The notes under the pieces: generated by a model
Seen by the model: only the letters and a program-made list of their open reading frames with translations
Database searches by the model: none
Told to the model about the DNA's origin: nothing
Translations under genes and position numbers: made by a program
Shown here: positions 25,752-35,887 of the stretch, piece by piece
How positions within the stretch are numbered: position 1 is the stretch's first letter
Layout: each line of letters begins with the position of its first letter
Source of the DNA: Clarireedia homoeocarpa
Lineage: Eukaryota; Ascomycota; Leotiomycetes; Helotiales; Rutstroemiaceae
Length of the DNA stretch: 64,000 nucleotides
NCBI GenBank assembly: GCA_001465935.1
Contig: LNKV01000009.1
Span: 852,336-916,335, forward strand
Direction: 5' to 3'

Positions 25752-27249
25752 ATGGCTGATTCTAATACCACCCAACCAACCCCACCAGATGGGCATAATT
25801 CCTTATCCGATCAAAGTGAGAATACACCTCGAAACAGCCTCTGCCACTTCTCTCACTGACATTCCCACAGTCAATATTGCTACAAGAGCTGTGCATACTA
25901 AACTAAACAGACTTATCCTTGCCCGTCTGCCACTCGCATTACCCCCATTTACTACGAATCCGTCGATTTACGTATCAGGCCTCCTATACATTGCGCCTAT
26001 CTACATAACTTTCGAGTCGTTATGGCAATCGATAATCGATGCGCCCAACCTTCCAATATGTGTCGAAGAGACAAGGATATCGCCTGGTGGGGGAATCGCT
26101 GAAGCATTCGACTCAGACTACCTCCTCGACTCTCATAATTCCCACTCTACCAACGATGAGACCTCGATTCGCTCTCCGAAAGTATGCCCAAGGACTCAAT
26201 CTCTACTGGCGCATTTGCAGCTGCCAGGTCTACTGCGGTCTGGTCGCCTCCGAGCAGATATTCGCACTTTGACTGATACACCCGAACATGAGATTGAGGA
26301 ACAACTCAAGTTGGTGGCCAATGGTGGGCAGTTGGCGGAGTTTATTGCCCACACCAAACAATCCGTGAAAAAGAATCCACACGTCTTGCTTGCGTACGCT
26401 TGGGTACTATATATGGCTCTGTTTTCCGGTGGCCGCTATCTGCGAGCTTCTTTAAAGACGGCGGGTGGATTTGAGGATTTCTGGAATAGAGACCCTTCGC
26501 CTGTGCGACCCTACTCAGTTACCAGAGAAGCACAAAACTTTACCCCACCATCTACAGCAGCTGCTGATGAAGAGTTGCGATCATCTGCTCGCCAACAGAC
26601 TCGCTCCAATTGTCACCAGATGATGAAGAAGCAGGGACTTTCCTTTTTCGATTTCGTTGGCGGCGAAGATGGAGAGGATATCAAACGCGAATTCAAGAAA
26701 CGCATAGCTGAAGCCGAAGTCCTGTTGACTGAAGCAGAGAAAGCCGATGTTATTAAGGAGGCTCAAGAAATCTTTTCGTTCATGGTCATGATTGTATCCG
26801 ATCTGGATTCTGTCTGTGGTACCACGAATGAAGATCTTGAGACAGTGAAAGCTACACAACTCACGAGGTTACATAAGGAGCACAAGCCCCTAAACAGAAG
26901 CCGAAGCAGCATTGCACTCACACAGGAACGGCTCTCGGGAACGAGAGATGAAGATAAAAGTTCTGTTGATTATGGAAAACGGTTCAAAAGATCACCAAGT
27001 TCCCTTGCGTCGATGATTGCAAACCCTATGGCCAAACTAGTCAGGTTCAAAGATGGACTCTCTGGTGGTGGGATCATGCCTATAGCAAGAAAGCGCTCGA
27101 ACGTTAGTAGTTCTTCCTCTGGGCAAATGTACTCGGATATTCTTGTAGATATGAAGCCGTCGGATGGTAGTTTCTTGGGTCTTGTTACTGTCGGGGGCCC
27201 GCTTATGGCCTTGACTGCTATGTTTGCGGCGTGGTATTTTGTTGCGTAA
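25752..27249 (+). CDS. Haem-oxygenase-like protein with C-terminal anchor
   Basis: Protein of 480 residues, two exons (25752-25815 and 25871-27249; intron 55 bases with CTGAC branch site). Splicing creates INIATRAVHTKLNRLILARL, which matches the start of the haem oxygenase fold including the expected proximal His. A helical continuation (YVSGLLYIAPIYITFESLW) and a second part (LLAYAWVLYMALFSGGRYL, with the Gly-rich bend over the haem) follow. An insertion of about 70 residues divides the two. The last 25 residues form one hydrophobic helix with almost no tail after it, as in tail-anchored ER proteins such as yeast Hmx1. Likely role: haem breakdown or haem binding at the ER. The insertion and long Ser-rich linker mean catalysis cannot be assumed. 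A continuous open frame runs through the intron from 25687, but the spliced start gives the family N-terminus. Confidence 0.8.
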
Positions 27250-27671
27250 TGATGGATGGATTGGATAGATTACATTGGAATGGACAGGGCTTTGCTATGA
27301 TGTTAAGGGTATTGTTTTTTGGCCGGTTTGGTTAGATTGATGGAGGTTGCTCCAGCGTACATTCTTATGACACTCGAAATATGATACCCCTATCCAGTCT
27401 TTGACATTCCTGCAGTGTGTTTATCTGCTATCTGCTTATATTTATTTCTTTTTGCTCCTCAAATTGACATCAAGCATAGAACATAGAACCTTCTGTACTA
27501 CAACAGTCGCTTCGAGGGTTGGTTATCCTACAGGCAAATGGTAGAATGAGTTTAATATTTCGCAGTGTGGCATATCTAAAATTTCCCAATAATCCAAAAA
27601 GAGGTATCTATTACAGCCGAAACACCCAACTCCACTCCAACCTAAGCCCCTGGATATCAAAGGGCAATATT
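27250..27671. other. Convergent intergenic region
   Basis: 3' ends of the haem-oxygenase-like and SLC35F-type genes; nothing else seen. Confidence 0.5.
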
Positions 27672-29170
27672 TCAAACTAATTCTTGCTCTTCCACATCCC
27701 CCTCGGCAGCGATAACCACAATCCTCGGCGTCTGCATACCACCCGTATTCGCGCCTACCACCTCCACTGTACCTACTTCCTCCTCCTCATCTTTACTCTC
27801 ATGATTCACAAACACAAAACTGCCTACCACAACCAGCGCCCCAACCCAATAGATCCCATTGCTATACTGCTCATTCAACCATATCTGTCCTATCAAACTC
27901 AACGGAATCGTCATGCTAAGTCCCACCGTCACCACCAGCGGCGTTGTCAATAACATCGCGTATGCCCAGCAGTAATCGCTTATAAAGCTACTCGCCGAAT
28001 TGAGTAGTACGATTAACCAAATTTTACCCGTAGGGGGCAGCTCAAATGTCTCCACTCCTGTCAGATGCAGGATCACGAAACCAGGCCAGAGGAAAAGAAC
28101 ATTGAAGAGGCCGACAAGACCGAAGAACAAGGGCATGTCAACGCGGTCTTCGTTGCCGCAGCGTTTCTTCATAACGACGGCGTAGAGGCCGTACATGACA
28201 GCGCTGCCAAATGCCATGAGGTCGCCGATGGCGATCTGGAATTGCGATTTGTGGGGAAAATTTCCACGGTTGGAGTCATTGTCGGTGGAGGAAAGGTCGA
28301 CAGAAGAGATGAGGATAATGCCGATAAAGGAGGCGAGGACGCCGATTAGTTTGCGGTAAGTGAAAGATTCGACGCGGATGAGGGCACCGAATAAGAGAGT
28401 AAAGATGGAGGAGGTGGAGGTGAGGATTGTAGAGGATGCGACGGATGTGTATTCGAGACAGCCGGCAACAAGGTAGTTGGCGATGAACCACAGGAGGGAG
28501 AACTCGAAGGATAGTTTGGCGGTTTCGCTGACGCTGAGCTTGTCCTCTTTTTCTTCAATCTGTGAGAGCGAGATGTCTGTAGCTTCTTCGTCCTCGGATG
28601 GGAGTAGGCGCGCTTGAGAACTGCTTAGAGGATCTTCTTGGTCGTCGTCTAGTTCGGATCCATGCGTATTGTGCTTCTTCCTCCATACCCTATGAACTAC
28701 CTTTATATTGTTCTTGAACTCCAAAACTTGCTCATGGTAATATTCCACCATAGATTTCCGAACATACCCCCAACCATGTCGATGCAGAATCCGCAGGAGC
28801 ATCGGGATCAACGAGACCGCAAAGAAAGATGTGTTAATATATGTAACGAAATACGGCTTCGAATAGGTATCATCTGCGAAAATGTACTGGTAGTACCCAA
28901 AGCATCAGCGTTATTCTAGTCATTCCTAGCTACAAGTTGAACTTCAATTTGGGGACTTACACTGGCAAGGAAATTACTACTCGTCCATAACATCACCGTA
29001 GTTCCCAAAAGCACCATCCCAAGAGTCCTTCTTGCGACATTCTCCAACCCCATCCCCGCTCTGAACCCCATGTTGTTCCCCTTGCTCCCGCTCGAGATGG
29101 TCCGCTCCAACGTCAACGAAGGTCTATGCGGAGGCGCCTCCCCAGAAGCTGGATCCATCACTGCACTCAT
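27672..29170 (-). CDS. SLC35F-type membrane transporter (YML018C/Thi74-like)
   Basis: Drug/metabolite-superfamily transporter of 474 residues, vacuolar or endomembrane. Two exons: 29170-28961 and 28886-27672, intron 74 bases, phase 0. About ten membrane helices are visible, the first in exon 1 (TLGMVLLGTTVMLWTSSNFL). A hydrophilic acidic loop of about 90 residues follows the second helix. Then comes the family hallmark ANYLVAGCLEYTSVASSTI with STSSIFTLLFGALI, where EYTSVASSTILTST lines the proposed transport path. The C-terminus is acidic. Closest recognised relatives are human SLC35F5 and yeast YML018C/THI74; the substrate is unknown. Start: first ATG, giving a short Ser/Arg-rich N-terminal tail; MDPASG four codons later is an alternative. 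Confidence 0.88.
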
Positions 29171-30287
29171 CGCAGCGGTCTATATCTCGAACCGTTGTTC
29201 CGTCGGTTTGAGATTTCCCCAAATCTTCCAGATAGGATGAGAATGATTCTCGTTGGAAACCACTGTCCTCAAGCTTGGCGTTATGTTTGAATCCGTGGAT
29301 CCTACCCGTATCCAACGTTTCCTATCACCGGAAATCCCACTTTCGCTCGGCCACCAACACAACTGGATCCTGAGCTCCTGCAACGGATGGTTGAAAAAAT
29401 ATTTCTATTTGTGTTGTGATATCGAGGGAATTGAAGCTCGCTCAGAAGGAATGATGAGCTCTGTCATGGAGGTTGTAGACACAGACACAGATATGCGTGA
29501 TACATTTAAATATTGCGCGATATGCCGACACGGATTTGTGATACTGTGAAGCTTTTATTCGCAAAGCTTATGAACTGGGCTGTAGGTTTGGTAAAGAAGA
29601 GGTATGAACCCTAGATTTTCGTACTATGAGATCTTTATTTAGGTAGTATGGGTGACGGACCGTGAAGTCATGTAAAAGGGACGGTCCTGAGTTACTACAG
29701 TACAGTAAGGAGTAAAAAGCAAATCAAATAAAATGACAGCCAAGCCAAAGTTACTAGGTAGGCTGAGGCTTACATTTATCTAGATTGAGACATTCTCATT
29801 TGTGATGGACGTTTTTGATAGCGATCCTACAATCCTCAGCATTCAGCCAGCCCAACCACATCGCTGAATCGACGGCCCGAGGTTGGCTTGAATGCATTAG
29901 GCATTAGGAAAACCATGTTGCCGGGTCTGGTTGTCACTTCCAGATTTGTGGTGGAGGGTTTTGGATTCAATTTCGTTATGCATTATTGCGCAATCATCGT
30001 CACATCTTTTTTATATTCATCCAGAACCAGTTGTCGTCGCAACCAGCTGAGGTATTATCAAGTGCAGCAGTACGTCTTTCTCATTATGCATTCTGTATCG
30101 ACATGAAAACAAAAGGTAAAAAGGAAGGCAAAGAACCCAGTAACAGTGACAGTAACAGTAACGCCAGGATGATTCTTATGTACACTCGATGAAGTCCAAG
30201 TTGAAAAGGTGTGATCCCCAGTTGCAAATGAGTTGGAAGGTGGGAAAATGGGAGAGGCAAAACTGTCCATGCTAGGGTAAACTCCAT
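29171..30287. other. Intergenic region
   Basis: Upstream of the transporter gene and downstream of YPT7. Includes an AGTAAC/AGTGAC simple repeat near 30140-30165. No gene seen. Confidence 0.5.
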
Positions 30288-31254
30288 CTAACAAGCGCAG
30301 CCGTCCCTATCGTTCTCGATATAAGGATTGATAGGATCCGAGTAATCACCATTATATTCGTCTGATTCCTCCTGGGCCAAAGCGTTTCTTGCAATGACTG
30401 TGAAGCTGTCAGTAAAGCCATTGTGTCAGATAAAAAGGTTGCGCACCTTCGAATGCTTGCTCAACATTGATAGCCTCTTTTGCACTCGTTTCGAAGTACG
30501 GAATGTTACCCTTAGAGGTACAAAACGTCAAAGCACGTTTGGAAGAAATCTGTAGCTGTCGTCAGTAAAGTTCCTGCTGCGGTACGTGGAATTTGACTTA
30601 CAACTCTCTTGTTCTCTTCGACATCAATCTTGTTACCCAAAACCACCTGAATCCACGTCAATACTGTATTCTGAGTACACAAGCCATTAAACTTACGAAT
30701 GGGAAGCTTTCCGGATCTCTTGGTGAGGCTTGGATCAAGAACTCGTCTCTCCAGCTATCGAGCGTATCAAAACTCTTCGAGTTGTTGACGTCGTAAACAA
30801 GGACACAGCAATCTGCACCTCTGTAGAACGCTACACCTAAGGATTGAAACCGCTCTTGGCCAGCAGTATCCCAAAGCTATACGCGATTCCATCAGCGATC
30901 TTCATCTTCCTTTATCTTCCTTGTTCCTGTATATATGAAGCGTACCTGCATAGTGACTAGTCGGTCGTCGACCAAAACCTCCTTAGTTAAGAAATCGGCT
31001 CCGATAGTAGCCTTATAGCTTGCGCTGAATTTCTTATTGACCTGCGAAGCATTAGCATTCATCCTCGAAGGTAGCTTTGTGGCCAAAGGATCGATGAACT
31101 CGGTATTCAACGTACATATTGGTTCATCAAACTCGTTTTTCCCACACCGCTATCACCCAAGATGATGACCTAGAAGTCCTCCATCAGTACCGAAGCTCGT
31201 TAGATATTCGGTGGTCCATCCAACCTTCAATAGAACCTTCTTTCTTGAAGACAT
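30288..31254 (-). CDS. YPT7: Rab7-type GTPase Ypt7
   Basis: Small GTPase of late endosomes and vacuoles; it recruits HOPS for vacuole and autophagosome fusion. The product has 205 residues, the usual Rab7 length. Seven exons in transcript order: 31254-31225, 31169-31116, 31041-30946, 30876-30697, 30646-30602, 30549-30447 and 30397-30288; introns of 49-74 bases. All GTPase boxes are present after splicing: GDSGVGKTSL (P loop), ATIGADF (switch I Thr), WDTAGQERF (switch II), GNKIDV and ETSAKEA. The C-terminus DGCAC carries the double-Cys CxC geranylgeranylation signal. The exons are too short and phased to appear as one long frame. It is transcribed away from ATG16, with 530 bases between the starts. 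Confidence 0.96.
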
Positions 31255-31784
31255 CTTTCCTTGCCGTGGATGTAGTTTCTCCTCTTCTCCTCACTTAGCG
31301 CTAAGCTTGAGCCCTGTTTCCAAGATCTTCTTGGATATCACGCAGACGAAAAAGCGTGTTCTGACCTTGTGGGATGGTTGCTTGAGTCGCAGAGTGTCGT
31401 CGCTGTTTCGCACGGCTTTAAAGTCAATTAAGGATTTGTTGACGTCGTTCGTGGTATCACTTCGTTGGTTGAAGAGTAGTAGGCATCAATAGGCATAATA
31501 AGCTTTGGTACTTCTTGCTCCGTAGTTGTAACCCACTAGCGTTCGGCCGCGCTTTATCCTATTAGCATTGCTTATCGGGATCTGTCTTGCATGGTTTTTA
31601 GCTCCGCAGAGCAACTTGTGACTTGAAGCACAGAATGTTAGGCTGCACGAAGAACTTCTTCCTGCCTCGCGCAATTATGGAATTTTGAGAAGTCACTCTA
31701 TGCTCGCTCAATAAACTGTTTTCGCAAGAATCATATGAGCAATGCAGCCTCAACCCACACATCAGCAAGTGGCAATAACCAAAA
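31255..31784. promoter_or_regulatory. Shared divergent promoter region YPT7/ATG16
   Basis: 530 bases lie between the start codons of two genes transcribed in opposite directions. Both promoters and 5' leaders must lie here. No single factor-binding site is claimed. Confidence 0.6.
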
Positions 31785-32469
31785 ATGACTTCCTGGCGCG
31801 ATGAATACATCAAAGCTCTTCAGGAGCGCGATGAACGGGAACAGGCAAGCTATCAGCGATTCGATCCACAGTTCATAGAAGCCTGTAATTACGCCTTACC
31901 CTTCTCTGTTCTCGTTGCGATTCTATCCCAGACTAACCACAACCCCACAAGATACCCAACTCCTCGATCGTGTGTCGGCGCTCACAGCCACAGCTGCCCT
32001 TCAAGAAAATAAAACTTCCACCTCAACCCCATCTGTTAAAATTTCATCGCCATCCTCGTCCCAGACAGCTGCCCAGGACCCCAACCCTTCTCAAGAAACA
32101 CTGCGACTCCGCGCCGCTCTTTCGGAAGCCCTCCGCTCCTCCTCTGCCTTCCAATCTCGGGCTAAAACCGCTGAAAGTTCGCTCCAAGCCCTGCGCACGA
32201 AGAGCGCATCTCAATCGAAACAGATGGAAACTTTAACAAGGGAGCGGAACATTTTGGAGAGAAAGATCCGAGATCGAGACGATGAATTAAGGGCAAAGAC
32301 CAAAGGATATCATGATGTGCAGGATGAGATGATATCATTGAATTTGCAACTGAACATGGCAGAGCAGAATGTGAAGAAGCTAAAGGCGGAAAATAAAGAG
32401 TTGATCGATAGATGGATGGCACAAAAAGGGTGGGAAGCTGATGAAATGAATAGAAAATTTGGAAGTTAG
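31785..32469 (+). CDS. ATG16: Autophagy protein Atg16
   Basis: Subunit of the Atg12-Atg5-Atg16 complex, which directs Atg8 lipidation at the phagophore. It has 205 residues in two exons (31785-31884 and 31952-32469, intron 67 bases). The N-terminal helix WRDEYIKALQERDEREQ has the Trp and spaced basic and acidic residues of the Atg5-binding motif. Splicing restores FIEAYTQLLDRVSAL. A Ser/Thr-rich linker (about 60-85) precedes a long coiled coil (about 90-195) with heptad Leu/Ile spacing (LERKIRDRDDELRAKTKGYH) that drives dimerisation, ending in ELIDRWMAQKGWEADEMN, typical of fungal Atg16. No WD40 domain is present, as usual for fungi and unlike animal ATG16L1. Confidence 0.93.
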
Positions 32470-32775
32470 GAAGGACTCGCCCATTTGCCAGCCCATTTCA
32501 TGCACATCCAATGTGTTAGTGTGCATCAGCATGGGATTCAGATTTGATTGAAGTCTAATGAGTGGATGACCAGAACTCGTACGCAATACACTGATTTATT
32601 GTTACAAGCGCTCTCCTATTCTGTACTTGTTCAACCCATCACCCGCCAAATGGTATCCTAATACAATAATCCTATCCAAAGTCCGGGCGTTCTGTTTACT
32701 CCGTTGTATATGCTATCCAAAAGCGCTCGATTTAACGGAACCACTCCTTTCTTCTCAAATGCCCAAAACTAATAT

Positions 32776-34450
32776 CTAATCTTTCCAGTTGGAGAACTTC
32801 GCCAACCTGCTGCTATCTTTCGTCGCAATATAGTAATCCCCTCCACCTGGCTGCCAGCTAACATCGCGGTCCCCAAATATCCTTCTCTCTACGGCCAAGA
32901 CATTCACAGGATTGTTGCGATTCCGCGCAGTAATCTCATGGCCATCTGGCACGAAGCTCTGCAAACTCACAATTTTGCATCCATCCTTGAGGTCCAAAAA
33001 CAAGTTCAAGAGACTCTGGTTCAGCTCCGGCTGAAATACTTGATTGTTAACCACGATAACATCAGCCCTCCGCATAGCCTCATGGATCTTCGAATTTTCA
33101 AGGAAGTCTCCCGCCTCAAGGTGCACAGAACCGGTGCTAATACCCCATGCATGGCAGCGCGCAGAAAATTCCTTCTTCTGCGCAGCTGCAAGGCGAGAGG
33201 CGTTAGGCATATATTCGCAACCCCAGCTCTCGCAGCCTATCTGAAGAGCAGCCTGTAATACAACATTACCAACACCAGAACCAAGATCCACGAAAACCTG
33301 GTCGGACTTCATGTGTGTATCCTCTTTGAGGATTCGCGATATGAATGGAAAGAGCAGTTCACCATAAACGTAGTTTGTGCCGTTCTGATATTTTTGAAGT
33401 AACTCCACTTCGGGCGAGACAACTCGATCGTAGACCTGCTGTAAAATAATCTTAACGAGGTTCGAAGGTAAAGAATGCATGTTATCCAAATTCCTGGCAA
33501 TAGAACCATCTTTTACAAGCGCTCCAAGAGCGTTGTTGTAGATGCTCACGGCATCCTTGAACTGAGGTAATAATTCTTTCACTAGAACTTTATCGCACGG
33601 TTTTCTGTCGAGCATGTTTTTGATGATGTTCCCAGCTTTTTGTACCTGACGATAGATACCATTCTCTGGGTCCCTAAACTTTATGCTTTCCTCTTCGGTC
33701 AAATAAACGTCTTTCACAATGTCGACAATTTTCATGATTTCCTCGAAAGCGTTAATCATTTCTTCTTCGTAGGGATTTATAATGTCTCCTTCTGAGACTA
33801 GCAGATACCTGCAATCGCATGAAATCGTTAGCTTTGCCGTTGAAGCTTCTTAGGCGCATAAGTCATATATGAACATACCTTTCCCCGCGCCCCACACTCG
33901 GATATCTCAGGAAAACAGTATCGCTGTCGCCCCCATTACCCTCCCCTTTCTTAGCCTTCTGCTTGCTCAGCATGGTATCGGCTGCATTTATCATCTTAAC
34001 CTTCTTTCCCCCCTCCTCCCTGACTAAGAATGCCTTGGGATCGCGCAACTTCCGATTTGGATCAGCTTCCCCATCTTCCACCTTGACTCTTTTGCTTCCG
34101 ACAGGGCTCTCATCTTCATCGTCAGACTCGCTGTCGCTTTCTAAGCGGAGTTGACTTGGGCTTCTTCTAACTAAAGGATTTGGACTTCTCCTCGGACTAG
34201 AATTTGCGCTGGCCTCAGCCTTCCGTTTCTTTCCTGCGCCGCTTGCGGTGTTGGGCACGCTTAATAATCTGCTTGTATTGTCTTTACTGGACCTGTGGGA
34301 AATCGTATTGATGCGTGCTCCCTCTCGCACGTCATTGTTCGAAAGTTTGCTTTTGAGAGGTGCTGGTTTCTTATCCAGTTTTATCTTTTCTGTTTTGAAT
34401 TTCTGCTGCGCAGGTTGAACGCCGAACCCTTTCTTCTGCCCAAAAAACAT
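32776..34450 (-). CDS. DOT1: Histone H3-K79 methyltransferase Dot1
   Basis: Nuclear SAM-dependent, non-SET methyltransferase acting on H3 Lys79; 534 residues. Two exons: 34450-33879 and 33808-32776 (intron 70 bases). The N-terminal third is basic and Ser-rich with an acidic patch (ESDSESDDEDES), suited to nucleosome binding. The catalytic fold starts near residue 195: GTNYVYGELLFPFIS (D1 loop area), VFVDLGSGVGNVVLQAA (motif I, about 365, SAM binding), GCEYMPNASRLA (the Glu that binds the ribose), and VIVVNNQVFQPELN (motif with the Asn pair lining the lysine channel). The end of the protein, SWQPGGGDYYIATKD, also fits. It converges with ATG16 (306 bases between the stops). Confidence 0.96.
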
Positions 34451-35887
34451 GTTTGCCTCTCGACCATTCCCCTCAAAGGAACGACGGTTCGTACTGAGAC
34501 TAAAATGATTATTAGATGGAGATATAATATATGCTAATATGAGAGAGGGGCGTTTATGAAAATGAATGAATAGTAGTCAAAGGGAACGCTAGGATGAAGA
34601 TTATTAGGTAGATGGATAAAGGCAAAAGCGGTACTTTGTAAAGCCAGGTCTGACAAGCGGGTAACTTTAGTACTGTTACGAGTATGTATACTTTATCGCA
34701 GCCTGGTAATCCGGTCGCGTAGAACTTAGAACCCAAGGGTACGGGAATTTCGAATGCAGGTGCAGGACTAACACTAGTGTCGATCTTTGCATCAGGCTGT
34801 GATCACGTGCTAAAAGATATGCAACTAAGGGAAACGAGAGGGGGGAACGAGGCAAAGGAAGTAGTCGACGAGGGCAAACTTAACTGTTGTATTCTATCTC
34901 ATTGTTGCCATTGCTGTTTTCTGTCAAATAGGTATCCTTCCTGCTTATACAAAATACAACCACAATTATATATATGTATATACATATACAGTCATCGAGA
35001 AATCACACCTCTAGCCATATAAGTATTGATTTGATTCCATTTCTATTCTCGTTCTTGTTCTGCATTACAGAGCACCACAATCCCCTCCCATGCAAAGCGG
35101 CGACCAAATGAAGTACCAAAATGGCAAAACATCAAATTCAGTGCAGTGAAACACCGTAGACTTTGTGCAAACATTTTATTTCATCTGTACCCTCGCATTC
35201 TCATACCACCATAACATGACATGATCCCATCCTGAATCCTCTCTCCATGGCTGATGCCAAGAAAAGAACTTGAAACCATAATGTCGACGGGAACAGAGGA
35301 ATAGAGTGGCAGTAGCAAGAAAATGTCAAATGGATATAGATGCGTCAAAGTCTGTTACTGTTCTTCGGCAGAAATAACTTTTGATTCCCACTATTCCCAG
35401 GCCGCGAAAAGGAGAGTGAAGAGACAAACACGCCGCAAAAGTGATTGACACAGGCATGCCAAGATGGCAACAAACATAGTAAGACATGTCAGTAGACAAG
35501 ACTTGTGCCAAGCCAAGAAGAAATGGCTTCGTGCAAAGACCACCCATATGCAATCTAGATGTTGCCAGTACACAGAGGTAAAAGGAGAATAGGTTCAGAG
35601 ACTTGTATGAATGATGTGCGCTCGATGTGTACATCCAAGCCAGGGAGGCCAGAATTTTTGAAGGTATGACGCAGATCTAGACATATGCTTTATAAAGATC
35701 CAACGCCGAGGAAAATCGTTTTGGAAGCCAAGAAATGGGTAAAAAGAGTAAAGAAATTGATTTTGAATTTCGGGGGCATCAAAGTCATGAAAATAGCATG
35801 AGACTATGTGCTCAATGCACCGAGATATGCCTGCTCGGATTGTCGATGCCAGGGAACTGACTCGACGCTTCTAAAAATCATTAGGAT
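34451..35887. other. Intergenic region between DOT1 and eIF4B genes
   Basis: Upstream of DOT1 and downstream of the eIF4B gene. It contains a TATATG/CATATA-rich stretch near 34965-34990. No gene seen. Confidence 0.5.

Noticed and set aside
31116..31254. Possible truncated Rab gene, because no long frame is present
   Set aside because: Seven short exons splice to a complete 205-residue Rab7 with all G boxes.
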